A stretch of 64,000 nt of DNA from Vibrio campbellii CAIM 519 = NBRC 15631 = ATCC 25920 (GCF_002163755.1 NZ_CP015863.1:310001-374000); one strand, 5' to 3'. Counted from the first letter of the stretch, positions 18,000 to 27,102 are shown. Numbers and translations are program-made. The notes: generated by a model not told the origin, from the letters alone.

Positions 18000-20198
18000 T
18001 TACTTTTCATCTGACGCGTTTGGACGTTGATACCAAGGGTTACGCTCATCTGTTAGCTCAATTAGGCTGTATTTACGACCTAGCTTCTGGCCGCCATCTC
18101 GAGTTAATGGCTGCCAGCTAAAGTTTGCACGGTTGTTGCTTGGTTTCACTGTCATGATGTCGAATGGAATCGAAATGTAGAATCCTTTGGTAAAGCTACC
18201 TTCGCCGAACTCATCTGCAGACAAGTCACTAATCGATGCAAACGCACCAGCGATCACGCCACTCTTGAACTGCTTAGAGACGTTCACTTGCGTACCGACA
18301 TCACCCGCTAGGAACTGACCTACATCAACTTGAATCATCAAGTCTTTTAGGAAATCCCATTGTGGGTAGTAGTAGCCAGACACAAAACCAGTAAAGCCTT
18401 TATCTACCACTTGGAATGGGCGGCCGTATTCAGGGATATGCTGCCACTCCTCATCGTAAACACCAAAGTAGCTTTCAGGGTCACGTTGAGAAACTAAGTT
18501 AACATCAGCACCAACTGCCCAGTTTGCACCTTTTGGACGGTACAAGAACTCCGTACCTACACCCGCAAACATGCTTTCTAGGTAACCTGCATAGAATTGC
18601 TGGTCCATGGTATCGGAGTACTCTTGGAACCAAGTCAATTGAAGGTTCGACATGGTTACCGCGTGTTCATTCTGATAAGCACGGAACATAGTACGTACAC
18701 GTGGAACGCTTGTGCCATCAGGTGGTGTTACGTAGTTAAACTTGTCGTAGTTATTGTACCAATCCCAGTACAACGAACCGCCGATTTCTAGGTTGTCCGT
18801 TAGCCAGTAAGAAGCGTTGCCGCTCAAACCAACACTAAACAAGTAGAAATCTTCTGGGTTACCCAAGGTTTGAGCCAGTTTTGGTGCAAAGCCCCAATCA
18901 AAGCGCTCAAACCCATCGTAAGCAGGTTTGCCCTGAGGCTTATTGCTTGATGTAGACGTCGCATCTTCAATATTCGGGTTGATGTAGTTTACTTCAGCAA
19001 AGTCACGGTACTTATCTTTTGAGATAACCGTTTGATCGCCGAGCAAACCACGGCTTCGTTCATTGATAGTAAAGGTATCAATGTTGTCTGGCATCTCGTT
19101 GTAAAGAACTGCAGCTGCTTTTTCATGAGCTTCGTTGCGGTCGCGATATTTCTTCTGCTCACCAACAACAGATACTGTGTTGTCTTCAACGTAGAGTTGG
19201 GTATTTTGGTAGCCAGCAATCTTATCTAGCTCCTCGGTAACACGTTCCCAATCTACATCAGACAGTTGTTCTGGTTGCTTGTCTTCCACTTCTGGTGTTG
19301 GTGTATCACGCCAGAAAGACGGCATCTCGTTGAAGTTAGTATAAAGACTCACACCAGCAACCAGCGTATCACCGCGTTCGTAGCTCAAGCGCAAATCTGC
19401 CATATGCCCTAAACGATACAAAACACCAAAGTTCCAAGGCGTATGCGGCGTCATATCTACACCACCACGTACGACAGGGAAATCTTCGCTGTAATCATTG
19501 CTGTCGTATTCAAGCTTGAAGCGCAGTGGGGCATGCAGTGTCTGATACTCGACACCACCAAATAGAGCTGCCGGTCCTTTAAACCAGCGTTCAAAATCTA
19601 CGCTACCGCCATTGCCTTTAAAGTCGGAAGGTCGTTCACAGAAACTGTCTGACAATTTACAAGCAGGGTTACTGATGTTGTCGCGCGTGCCTAAGTAGCC
19701 CCAGCCCATACCGAAAGTGAAATCAAAGGTACCGAGGTTTGGGTTGGAGTAACGTTTTGTTGCAGCAACAAACTCACCATCAAACAGGCCAGTACCCGCA
19801 AAGTCACGAATACCAACAGAAAGCTCTGGTAAGTACTCAGACTCTTCTAGTAAGCGAACTTTAAAATCGATGCCTTTGTCGGTGTACTTGGTATCACCAG
19901 AGAAGCTTGGATCGCTACTGTAAAAAAGATCGTTTACTATGGTGTAACGAATAGTCGTTTCTAGCCAAGGCATCACTTGAAGAGTCACATTGTAAAATAG
20001 GTACTCATCGCTGCCTGTGACCGCAAAGTTAAACTCACCTTCAGGAGCCATACGGCCAGTTGGCATTTGCATTAAGCCGACACCACCAAAGTCCATTTGT
20101 GATGGTTGCAATGGTGGTGCTTCGAAAGGCATGTCTTGAGCCCACACCAACGCTGGACCCATTAAAGAAAGGGATAAACTGGTTCTGATCAGGTTCAT
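18000..20198 (-). CDS. gfcD: YjbH/GfcD-type outer-membrane exopolysaccharide protein (WbfB-like)
   Basis: The 732-residue protein has an N-terminal signal peptide ending near ALVWAQ and a long beta-strand-rich body with many Tyr, Trp and Gly. It starts from GGVGLMQMPTGRM, a YjbH-family landmark (residues about 38-50), and includes FEWAFAPKLAQTL-like barrel segments. YjbH/GfcD proteins are outer-membrane barrels needed for group 4-type capsule or exopolysaccharide secretion. V. cholerae O139 encodes a homologue (WbfB) next to gmhD. It is the last gene of the four-gene leftward operon. Confidence 0.85.
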   Translation of the reverse strand: MNLIRTSLSLSLMGPALVWAQDMPFEAPPLQPSQMDFGGVGLMQMPTGRMAPEGEFNFAVTGSDEYLFYNVTLQVMPWLETTIRYTIVNDLFYSSDPSFSGDTKYTDKGIDFKVRLLEESEYLPELSVGIRDFAGTGLFDGEFVAATKRYSNPNLGTFDFTFGMGWGYLGTRDNISNPACKLSDSFCERPSDFKGNGGSVDFERWFKGPAALFGGVEYQTLHAPLRFKLEYDSNDYSEDFPVVRGGVDMTPHTPWNFGVLYRLGHMADLRLSYERGDTLVAGVSLYTNFNEMPSFWRDTPTPEVEDKQPEQLSDVDWERVTEELDKIAGYQNTQLYVEDNTVSVVGEQKKYRDRNEAHEKAAAVLYNEMPDNIDTFTINERSRGLLGDQTVISKDKYRDFAEVNYINPNIEDATSTSSNKPQGKPAYDGFERFDWGFAPKLAQTLGNPEDFYLFSVGLSGNASYWLTDNLEIGGSLYWDWYNNYDKFNYVTPPDGTSVPRVRTMFRAYQNEHAVTMSNLQLTWFQEYSDTMDQQFYAGYLESMFAGVGTEFLYRPKGANWAVGADVNLVSQRDPESYFGVYDEEWQHIPEYGRPFQVVDKGFTGFVSGYYYPQWDFLKDLMIQVDVGQFLAGDVGTQVNVSKQFKSGVIAGAFASISDLSADEFGEGSFTKGFYISIPFDIMTVKPSNNRANFSWQPLTRDGGQKLGRKYSLIELTDERNPWYQRPNASDEK

Positions 20199-20200
20199 GT

Positions 20201-20962
20201 TTAGTTCTTCGATGAGGTTGGTTTACGTTGTGCAAGCAGAGCGACAATGTCTTTATCCATTTGTGATGTTTCGAACTTATCAAATGGGATATACACCATG
20301 GTAAGTGGTGGTAAGTAATATTGAGTGGTTAGCCAACTGCCATGGTGAGGATGAACGATTTTGCCATCCGGGTAAATTAGGACTGGCGGATAAGCAAGTT
20401 CACCAATATCGCTTGAACGTAGATTAGTGATCTGTTCGTGCAGAGGAATACCCGTTTGGTTTTCTACTGCGTAGACTTTTTCCAAGTTACCCACATACAA
20501 TACTTTTTCTTCTCGTTTTGCCGCACTTAACGCAAGTTGACCTTGTAAAAGAGGATTATCAAATTTATCTAGACGGATGAGATCAACATCAATGGTTGAC
20601 AGCACACGAGGTGCAAACAGGCTTTGTTGGATAAACTTGTAAAATGGGTGTGCCACTAAATTATGTTGAATCATTTGGTTCAACACCGAATTCTTTAAGG
20701 CAGTACTTTCTTGCACAGCTGTTTCGGAATTATCAAATAGAGTCACAGCTAAAGGGTATTGCAGGGCGACTTGTTGTTCTTGTGCATGCTTAAGTACGCT
20801 CTCTAAACGTGCCGCTTGTTGGAACTGCAATGCTCTGCCCGTTCCGACAAGTTCAACATTAAGCGGTGAAGAGGGGCGACTTTGAGCTTGAACAGTAGTA
20901 GGTGTCGCCAGAATCGTTGCCGTTAAACTTAGGTTTAATAAAGATAGCAGTCGCTTATTCAT
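20201..20962 (-). CDS. gfcC: GfcC/YjbG-type capsule biosynthesis periplasmic protein (WbfC-like)
   Basis: The 253-residue protein has a signal peptide (residues 1-26, ending TTVQA) and a periplasmic body that fits the GfcC family. GfcC of E. coli has a beta-grasp fold related to SLBB domains of Wza, which suggests contact with the exporter. The helix after the signal (QQAARLESVLKHAQEQQ) and PVLIYPDGKIVHP fit this. The start overlaps gfcB by 4 bases and gfcD follows 2 bases after its stop, so the trio is translationally coupled. Confidence 0.83.
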   Translation of the reverse strand: MNKRLLSLLNLSLTATILATPTTVQAQSRPSSPLNVELVGTGRALQFQQAARLESVLKHAQEQQVALQYPLAVTLFDNSETAVQESTALKNSVLNQMIQHNLVAHPFYKFIQQSLFAPRVLSTIDVDLIRLDKFDNPLLQGQLALSAAKREEKVLYVGNLEKVYAVENQTGIPLHEQITNLRSSDIGELAYPPVLIYPDGKIVHPHHGSWLTTQYYLPPLTMVYIPFDKFETSQMDKDIVALLAQRKPTSSKN

Positions 20963-21633
20963 GATTTGCTGTACCCTTTCAAAATCGTCAATTCAATAGG
21001 TACCATGTTTGGACCTAAGTGTTGACGTGTTTTCACTACTTCTCCTTTACCGTTTACCCAGTATTGGTTCTCTACAGTTTTTTCTAAGCTGGTAAACGTT
21101 ACAACCTCTGTATAAACATCAGTAGTGGTAGATGAAATAGGGGTTATGACGGTTTCTTTACCTTGACGAGAACGCTGGACTTTAGCCGGGAATCCATAAC
21201 GGTATTTGTCAGCCCAATCGTAAGAAAGAGAATATTGCACATAGGGCGCTGAGTAGGCAGGAACGTCGCCATAAATGCCTGCTAGATTGGTGGTTTGCAA
21301 ACCAATAGTTTTAACGATATGACCGTTCTCTGTTACCACCATTGCCTTATCGGCACTGACCCATTTGAGTTGGGTTTGGCCTGTTAACGGGTTCAATTCT
21401 GCAAAGGCGAGAACAACAAAAACTTGCTTTTGGCTGCCGATTTTTAGATAAGCGCTGGCATAAGGAACGGCTTCAATTTCTTCTGGTGTCAGTTCAACAT
21501 CGATATAGTTGCTATAAGCTTCCTGAACGGTCGCCGAGACATCATTGAATTTCTGAGTACACCCAAAGGTGAGGCTTAATACAGGTAAAACAACAAGTAA
21601 GCGCATCCATTTTTGCGATAGAAAAGTATTCAT
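20959..21633 (-). CDS. gfcB: GfcB/YjbF-type capsule lipoprotein (WbfD-like)
   Basis: The protein is a YjbF/GfcB family outer-membrane lipoprotein. The signal peptide ends in the lipobox LTFG-C with Cys25, counting from the ATG chosen here. Tryptophan-rich WVSADKAMVV and QYWVNGKGEVVKTRQHLGP segments follow. The frame opens at 21648, but the ATG at 21633 has a GAGGGA ribosome binding site 5 bases upstream and gives a normal 224-residue lipoprotein precursor. It is preceded by a strong hairpin between gfcA and gfcB that likely lowers its expression relative to gfcA. Confidence 0.85.
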   Translation of the reverse strand: MNTFLSQKWMRLLVVLPVLSLTFGCTQKFNDVSATVQEAYSNYIDVELTPEEIEAVPYASAYLKIGSQKQVFVVLAFAELNPLTGQTQLKWVSADKAMVVTENGHIVKTIGLQTTNLAGIYGDVPAYSAPYVQYSLSYDWADKYRYGFPAKVQRSRQGKETVITPISSTTTDVYTEVVTFTSLEKTVENQYWVNGKGEVVKTRQHLGPNMVPIELTILKGYSKS

Positions 21634-21651
21634 TATTCCCTCGTACAAATA

Positions 21652-21681
21652 AAATCGCCCTGAAACAGTTCAGGGCGATTT
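21652..21681 (-). terminator. Intra-operon terminator/attenuator between gfcA and gfcB
   Basis: A 13-bp perfect stem AAATCGCCCTGAA / TTCAGGGCGATTT with a 4-base loop is followed on the minus strand by TATTTG. It sits between gfcA and gfcB, so partial read-through is expected, making gfcA the most abundant message. Confidence 0.82.
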
Positions 21682-21702
21682 ATCTAGTTCAACTTAAACG
21701 AA

Positions 21703-21924
21703 TTAGTTCGTAGAAGTAGAAGTAGAAGTAGAAGTAGACGTTGAAGTTGAATCGCTGTCTGATGCTGCAACTGCTACTACAGTTACTGCTGCTGCTGCAC
21801 CCACTGCTACTGCAGTTGTACCAGTTGCAGATGCAGATGCTGCACCAGCAGAACCAGCTTCTTCAGCTGCAAATGCAGTTGATGCGCTTAGAGCCATAAG
21901 AATAGCTAGAGCTGTATTCTTCAT
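21703..21924 (-). CDS. gfcA: GfcA/YjbE-like small secreted Ala/Ser/Thr-rich protein
   Basis: The 73-residue precursor has a clean signal peptide MKNTALAILMALSASTAFA. A short region rich in Ala, Gly, Ser and Thr with a hydrophobic AVAVGAAAAVTVVAVAA stretch follows, and the end is a Ser-Asp then Ser-Thr repeat. This is the layout of YjbE/GfcA, first gene of the yjbEFGH/gfcABCD operon. The ribosome binding site AAGGA is 8 bases upstream. The function of this small protein is unknown in the family. The Ser-Thr tail is encoded by a hexanucleotide repeat. Confidence 0.8.
   Translation of the reverse strand: MKNTALAILMALSASTAFAAEEAGSAGAASASATGTTAVAVGAAAAVTVVAVAASDSDSTSTSTSTSTSTSTN
21711..21740 (-). 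repeat. Hexanucleotide tandem repeat in gfcA
   Basis: Four perfect TAGAAG units and one TAGACG variant on the plus strand encode the Thr-Ser tail of GfcA. The period is a multiple of three, so unit gain or loss would change tail length without frameshift. Confidence 0.8.
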
Positions 21925-21990
21925 TATTAATCCTTGTATTTCAGATTTTAAAACATCGATGTTTGGTCTGTTTAGAACATACCATTTGTC

Positions 21991-22020
21991 ATTTTAGTTA
22001 AAAAACAATCAGCATGTAAA
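21991..22020 (-). promoter_or_regulatory. Candidate gfcA promoter
   Basis: On the minus strand TTTACA and TAAAAT are separated by 18 bases, about 70 bases upstream of the gfcA start codon. Confidence 0.5.
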
Positions 22021-22444
22021 TAGTTTCCTATGGAATTTTACCAAGTTCTAAAGAAAGCGTGTCATTGGAGGTGAGTAAGTTATTTGCATGCGGTTGTAGT
22101 TATTTTAACTAGAGCTTAATGGTGTCATGAGGGATAATGCATCCATAAGCAACACCAACTTGTCAATACCGGGCAAGGAAGGAAATGACACTTAATTGAC
22201 ATTCTGTATAAATACAACGTAATGCTTTGTAACCCCTAAACAATACTCTCTTACCCATCTGAAAGATAAGAATATGAATGCTCAGCCTTGTATTGAGTCC
22301 CTTGCCGTTTTGCGCTAATCCATGCATAATTTGCCAGCTTTAATGCTGTGCTTTTAAAAGGTGACTTTTTGATATCCTCATCACAAAAGCAACGATTTAA
22401 AGAGTACTTATATCAATAAGCCGAGCAACTCGGTAATCAGCGAA

Positions 22445-22480
22445 CAGTGGCTACGCGTAATGCCGCAGGGCGGTAGCGTG
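22445..22480 (+). promoter_or_regulatory. JUMPstart sequence with ops element (RfaH recruitment)
   Basis: The stretch starts CAGTGGCTACG and ends with GGCGGTAGCGTG (22469-22480), the canonical ops element at the end of JUMPstart. RfaH binds paused RNA polymerase at ops and makes it resistant to termination over long surface-polysaccharide operons. It lies 98 bases before the first gene of the rightward capsule operon, the expected position. Confidence 0.93.
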
Positions 22481-22577
22481 AAAACGCACAAGCAAACAGA
22501 CTAAAGAATTAACAGACATTCACTGCGTGCGTCATTCATGTGCAGTGGTCAGTCAATACCTAAGGAATACTTACGTG

Positions 22578-23093
22578 ATGAACAAACGACCATGGCTAGG
22601 GGCGTTGAGTGCAATCAGCTTAAGCTTGTGCTCATTTACGGCCTCAGCAGATTTTTATGCAGGTGCGTTAGTGAGCTACTCTAATGCCGAATACCACCAT
22701 TCTTCTACTTCTTCTGTAACCGAAGGCAATCCATTTCTTCTTCAAGCGCAAGCAGGCTACTTTTTTAACGATTATGTCGCGTTAGAAGCGCGTTACGGCA
22801 CTTCAATACAGCGCGAAAGTGGACTTGCAGTAGACAGCTTAGCAAGTGGTTTTGTTAAGTTAAACATGCCGGTTTCTGAACGTTTTGCACTTTACGGACT
22901 GGCGGGTTACTCCAGTGTCCAAATTGACCAACAGAACGTCAGTACTGGTAAAGATCAAGGTTTCAGCTTTGGTTTAGGTATGCATTACGCCTTGGATAAG
23001 CACAATGCGGTTGTTTTCGAGTTTGTTGACAGTACATCAGAAGACCAAGTTCGTTTGAATGCCCTGACACTCGGCTTTCAGCACCGATTTTAA
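22578..23093 (+). CDS. Small outer-membrane beta-barrel protein (OmpA-like/porin family)
   Basis: From the ATG at 22578 (TAAGGA site 11 bases upstream) this is a 171-residue precursor. Its signal peptide ends at FTASA, followed by DFYAGALVSYSNAEY. Alternating strands such as YVALEARYGTS and ALYGLAGYSSV follow, with a terminal aromatic residue in LTLGFQHRF, as for BamA-targeted 8-stranded barrels. The longer frame from 22527 has no good start. It is the first gene after JUMPstart. V. cholerae O139 has a small ORF in this place, but its role in capsule export is unknown. Confidence 0.8.
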   Translation: MNKRPWLGALSAISLSLCSFTASADFYAGALVSYSNAEYHHSSTSSVTEGNPFLLQAQAGYFFNDYVALEARYGTSIQRESGLAVDSLASGFVKLNMPVSERFALYGLAGYSSVQIDQQNVSTGKDQGFSFGLGMHYALDKHNAVVFEFVDSTSEDQVRLNALTLGFQHRF

Positions 23094-23161
23094 TTAAAAG
23101 ACCTAGTGCCTAGTTTTAGTAACTAGGATTTTTTAACTCTCGATTTAAATAGCGAATTATC

Positions 23162-25834
23162 ATGCTTAAAGGATATTTCTCGATTGCCGCCTGTGTATTG
23201 GCAAGTGTTTTTGCGCCATTCAGTCATGCGCAAACTCCAACCCCGGAACAAATACAAATGTTCCAGAGCCTACCTGCTGACCAACAACAAGCACTAGCAA
23301 GTAAGTACGGCATTACTCTCCCTTCTGGCTCCTCTTCTCAGCCGAGTAGCTATCAAAACCCTCAGGTGATTGATCCTCGCCCAGAGGTGAGTAATGCCAA
23401 TCAAACGGATAAAATGGATTCAGCGAAAGAAGACGAAGAGTTAAAACGCTTCGGCTTGGATCTATTTGCGGGTTCACCAACAACATTTGCCCCAGTAAGC
23501 GATGTACCTGTTCCTGCTGATTACACAGTCGGCGCCGGTGACGAAATTGTTATTCAGTTATTTGGTAAAGATAACACGACCCACCGTTTGCGAGTAAATC
23601 GCGCGGGTACGATTAACTTCCCTTCACTTGGCCCAGTTCAAGTTGCAGGGATGACATTCTCTGACGTACGCGATTCTTTAAACCAGCGTGTAAAAGAGCA
23701 AATGATCGGTGTACGTAGCGACATTTCACTAGGTGAAATGCGTACCATGCAAGTGTTTGTGATGGGGGATGCCTACAAACCAGGTGCTTACACCGTCAGT
23801 GCCCTAACCACGATCTCTCAAGCGATTTACTATAGCGGTGGCTTTAGTGAGAGTGGCGCCCTTCGTAACGTGCAACTTAAGCGCAATGGTCAGGTGATTC
23901 GCAAGCTTGATATGTATGACCTATTGTTGAAAGGCGACGCGCGCAACGATGTTCGACTATTACCTGGTGATGTGATCTTTATTGGTGCTGTTGGTAATAC
24001 CATCGCTATTGATGGTGAGGTAAATCGCCCTGCAATCTACGAAGTGAAATCAGGTGAAACCTACAAGCAAGCGATTCAAATGGCAGGTGGTTTTACTGCC
24101 AACGCTTACAGTGACCAAATTGAAGTCAAACGTTATGCAGCAGAAGGTGCTCGCGATGCATTAACACTGAACTTTAGCCAGTCACATGACCAACAAACTA
24201 AAGTCAAAGATGGTGATGCTGTTAATGTACTGAAGAAGAGTGAAGAGCTAACTCGTTACGTTCAAATTGAGGGTGATGTTCGTCATCCGGGCTTTTTCGA
24301 ATGGAAGAGTGGCCTTCGTATTGCTGACTTGTTCCAATCAGTAGATACGTCATTTAACTCTACTGCAGATGTTAACTATGCTGTTGTTGTCCGTGAGATT
24401 AATCCACAGCGCGACATTGAGGTTTATCAAGTAAATCTTGCGAACGCGATTCTTTCTCCAACGAGTAAAGATAACTTGAAGCTAAACTCGCGCGACCGAG
24501 TTTTAGTCTTTAACCGCTTCAACAATGAAGATCTGGATACGTTAGCGGATCAAGAAACCGTTTCCAAAGCGAAAACCTTAGAGCAAGCTCAACTTCAAGC
24601 ACAACAAGAGCAATTGAAAGAGCAAGAAGTCATGAGCTCATCAGTGGCGGTGTCTTCTGCAGCGCCATTAGAAAAAGGCTCAAAACACTCAAAGATTGTG
24701 TTCCGTGGCAAAGAAATCACTAAAGATGATTTTGAAGCATTAAAGCAAAATACGCGCCGTACGTTGCTCGCTCCTGTGCTGCTGCAACTTCAACAGCAAT
24801 CTCGCTTAGGTTTGGCTCCGCAAATTGCAGAAGTTTTTGGTGAGGTCAAACACCCTGGGCGTTACCCAATTACCCCACGTATGACGATTTCTAAATTAGT
24901 CGAGGCTGCTGGTGGCTTAACTTATAATGCATTTACCATTAATGCAGAGTTGGCTCGTTCTGTGATCAGTAGCAAGGATGAACGAGCTTCGATCGATGTA
25001 GAACGCATTGACTTACGTAAAGCAATTCAAGGAAGCACTGTAGACGATGCAATCCTTGTTGGCCGTGACCGCTTGAACATTCTTGAAAAGCCGAACGTTA
25101 AACTACAAAGCACAGTCACCTTGCAAGGTGAAGTCCGCTTCCCTGGTACTTACACTGTTCGTCAAGGGGAAACCTTAGGCGAGTTACTTGAACGTGCAGG
25201 TGGTTTAACGGAATTCGCTCATCCTCAAGGTGCTATTTTTACGCGTGAAGCGCTTCGCCTACAAGAGCAAAAGCTACTAAACCAATACGCTGCAGATATG
25301 CGTGCAGAAACGGCGAAGAAGACCTTCCGTGCAGATAACAATATGAGCTCGGTGATTTCTGATCCAGATAAAACATTGAAGTTTGTTGAAGAAGCAAGCA
25401 AGAGCAAAGCGCTTGGTCGTATGGTTGTACAGCTTAATCGCATCTTGAAAGATGAACGCTCAGCTGACTTTATGTTAGAAGACGGTGACTTCCTATTTGT
25501 CCCAACCTTCCGCAACACGATTTCGATCATGGGTGAAGTTCAAGTTCCAATTACATATCTACTCGATAATAAGCTAGATGTGGATGATTACTTGAACAAA
25601 GCTGGCGGTGCAAAAAAACAAGCTGATGAAGACCGTATCTTTGTAGTACGTGCTGATGGCTCGGTTTACAAACCAACATCAGGCTACTGGTTCGGTAACA
25701 ATCATGAAGAGTTAAAAGCGGGCGATACCATTGTTGTGCCAATTGATACCGACTACCGCGATGCATTAAGTACTTGGACCGCTGCCACGCAGATCCTTTA
25801 CCAAACAGGTGTAGCGATCAACGCGTTGAAGTAA
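23162..25834 (+). CDS. wza: Long Wza/OtnA-type polysaccharide export protein
   Basis: The 890-residue protein has a signal peptide (1-24, ending SHAQ) and a Poly_export domain from about 115 (DYTVGAGDEIVIQLFG). Several SLBB-type beta-grasp repeats follow, for example GAYTVSALTTISQAIYYSGG, HPGRYPITPRMTISKLVEAA and FPGTYTVRQGETLGELLERA. It is more than twice as long as enteric Wza (about 380) and matches the OtnA/WbfF type of V. cholerae O139. No lipobox Cys is visible, unlike enteric Wza. It should form the outer-membrane export channel. A strong terminator hairpin follows it. Confidence 0.88.
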   Translation: MLKGYFSIAACVLASVFAPFSHAQTPTPEQIQMFQSLPADQQQALASKYGITLPSGSSSQPSSYQNPQVIDPRPEVSNANQTDKMDSAKEDEELKRFGLDLFAGSPTTFAPVSDVPVPADYTVGAGDEIVIQLFGKDNTTHRLRVNRAGTINFPSLGPVQVAGMTFSDVRDSLNQRVKEQMIGVRSDISLGEMRTMQVFVMGDAYKPGAYTVSALTTISQAIYYSGGFSESGALRNVQLKRNGQVIRKLDMYDLLLKGDARNDVRLLPGDVIFIGAVGNTIAIDGEVNRPAIYEVKSGETYKQAIQMAGGFTANAYSDQIEVKRYAAEGARDALTLNFSQSHDQQTKVKDGDAVNVLKKSEELTRYVQIEGDVRHPGFFEWKSGLRIADLFQSVDTSFNSTADVNYAVVVREINPQRDIEVYQVNLANAILSPTSKDNLKLNSRDRVLVFNRFNNEDLDTLADQETVSKAKTLEQAQLQAQQEQLKEQEVMSSSVAVSSAAPLEKGSKHSKIVFRGKEITKDDFEALKQNTRRTLLAPVLLQLQQQSRLGLAPQIAEVFGEVKHPGRYPITPRMTISKLVEAAGGLTYNAFTINAELARSVISSKDERASIDVERIDLRKAIQGSTVDDAILVGRDRLNILEKPNVKLQSTVTLQGEVRFPGTYTVRQGETLGELLERAGGLTEFAHPQGAIFTREALRLQEQKLLNQYAADMRAETAKKTFRADNNMSSVISDPDKTLKFVEEASKSKALGRMVVQLNRILKDERSADFMLEDGDFLFVPTFRNTISIMGEVQVPITYLLDNKLDVDDYLNKAGGAKKQADEDRIFVVRADGSVYKPTSGYWFGNNHEELKAGDTIVVPIDTDYRDALSTWTAATQILYQTGVAINALK

Positions 25835-25892
25835 TGAACAACAAGGTCATTACAATCAGCTTAAAATAAGATTAGAAATACAATAATAGTAA

Positions 25893-25932
25893 GAGCTTAT
25901 GTAACGATTGAAGTTACATAAGCTCAATTTTA
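25893..25932 (+). terminator. Terminator-like hairpin between wza and wzz
   Basis: A 13-bp perfect inverted repeat GAGCTTATGTAAC / GTTACATAAGCTC (25893-25905 and 25913-25925) with a 7-base loop is followed by AATTTTA. It lies inside the RfaH-type operon, so antitermination from JUMPstart or a separate wzz promoter would be needed to express downstream genes. Confidence 0.75.
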
Positions 25933-26000
25933 TGAACATTATTAATCAAAACGGCAAATACTACTCTGAACACCAATAGTCGCATTATTCAGCCGTAGCC

Positions 26001-26035
26001 CGTCATTCCAGGGAGCCGGAGCGAGACTAGGAATC
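26001..26035. repeat. REP-like palindromic repeat unit
   Basis: The unit begins CGTCATTCCAGGGAGC and ends GACTAGGAATC. It is the reverse-complement form of the units in the 44.5-kb tandem array and resembles the dispersed units near 46.9, 48.7 and 52.3 kb. It lies in the 305-base wza-wzz gap, the rest of which holds only the hairpin described separately. Confidence 0.7.
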
Positions 26036-26139
26036 TTGTCACAGCGCGGTTGTGTTTTGAAAGCCGGAGAATAATCTATCAAATTTCACCAATCTCTGAG
26101 TCCAATATAACCAACCTCAGAGCTTAGGATTAAAGACCA

Positions 26140-27102
26140 ATGGAACCACAAAAAGAATCCAACTCAAATTACCTACCATATCCACCCAATCCACAACATG
26201 GTGATGATGAAATCGATCTGCGTGAACTTTTCAAAGCATTGTGGAAAGGTAAATGGATCATTATTGCGACAACATTTGTCTTTGCAGTTGGCGCAGTACT
26301 TTACGCCCTGAGCCTACCAAACATCTACAAAGCTGATGCACTATTAGCACCAGCTGAAAGCTCGAATGGTGGAGGCTTGTCAAAAATGGCAGGACAATTA
26401 GGTGGTCTTGCGGCACTAGCTGGTGTTAACTTGGGCGCAGGTGAATCTTCTCAAACAGATTTGGCAGTACAAGTGATGAAGTCTCGCCAGTTTGTAGAGG
26501 CATTTATCAACAAGCATGATTTGCTTGTGCCTCTAATGGCGGCAAAAGATTGGGATTTAGCGAATAACAAACTTATCCTAGACGAAGAGCTTTATAACTC
26601 AAATACAGGCGAGTGGTTACGTGAACCTAATGGTCTGCGCGGTGCAACACCGACCGCACAAGAAGCGTTTGAAGTATTCAATAAAGAAGTCTTGAGCGTT
26701 AGTCAGGATAAAGAGAGCGGTTTATACACGGTATCAGTCAAATATTACTCACCTTATATTGCTCAACAATGGGTTAATTGGTTAATTGAAGACATCAACA
26801 AAGTGATGCGTGAACGAACAATAGCTGAAACTTCACAAAACCTTGCTTATCTCAATACTCAGCTACAAAAAACGGCAGTAACTGATATGCAAAGCACGTT
26901 CTATAAACTGATTGAAGAGCAAACCAAAAGCTTAATGCTTGCAGAGGTTCAAGAAGAGTTCATCTTTAAAGTTGTAGATCCTGCTGTTGTTCCCGAGTTG
27001 AAGGATGGACCTAAGCGTGCACTAATTTGTATAATTAGTATATTGCTTGGGGGGATGCTAGGTGGAGCTCTTGTGTTGATTCGCTTTGCGCTTCGGAAAT
27101 AA
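26140..27102 (+). CDS. wzz: Wzz-type polysaccharide chain-length determinant (OtnB-like)
   Basis: The 320-residue inner-membrane co-polymerase has two transmembrane helices, at about 46-64 (WIIIATTFVFAVGAVLYAL) and 295-315 (ICIISILLGGMLGGALVLI), flanking a periplasmic domain. This is the PCP/Wzz layout. It sets the modal chain length together with Wzy. No Wzc-type tyrosine kinase domain or Tyr-rich tail is present, and no Wzb phosphatase is in the locus. It corresponds in place and type to OtnB/Wzz of V. cholerae O139. Confidence 0.9.
   Translation: MEPQKESNSNYLPYPPNPQHGDDEIDLRELFKALWKGKWIIIATTFVFAVGAVLYALSLPNIYKADALLAPAESSNGGGLSKMAGQLGGLAALAGVNLGAGESSQTDLAVQVMKSRQFVEAFINKHDLLVPLMAAKDWDLANNKLILDEELYNSNTGEWLREPNGLRGATPTAQEAFEVFNKEVLSVSQDKESGLYTVSVKYYSPYIAQQWVNWLIEDINKVMRERTIAETSQNLAYLNTQLQKTAVTDMQSTFYKLIEEQTKSLMLAEVQEEFIFKVVDPAVVPELKDGPKRALICIISILLGGMLGGALVLIRFALRK

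Larger units (their letters stand above)
21925..22577. other. Divergent regulatory region between gfcA and the capsule operon
   Basis: This 650-base region has no convincing gene. It contains the probable gfcA promoter (21991-22020, minus). It also holds a candidate rightward promoter with TTGACA at 22196-22201 and, 16 bases on, a weak CGTAAT. A transcript from it would have a leader of about 240 bases reaching the JUMPstart element at 22445-22480, which fits the usual arrangement of RfaH-controlled operons. Confidence 0.55.

Noticed and set aside
26001..26035. Possible integron attC (VCR-like) site between wza and wzz
   Set aside because: It matches the REP-like family elsewhere in the window and lacks the paired core sites of attC.
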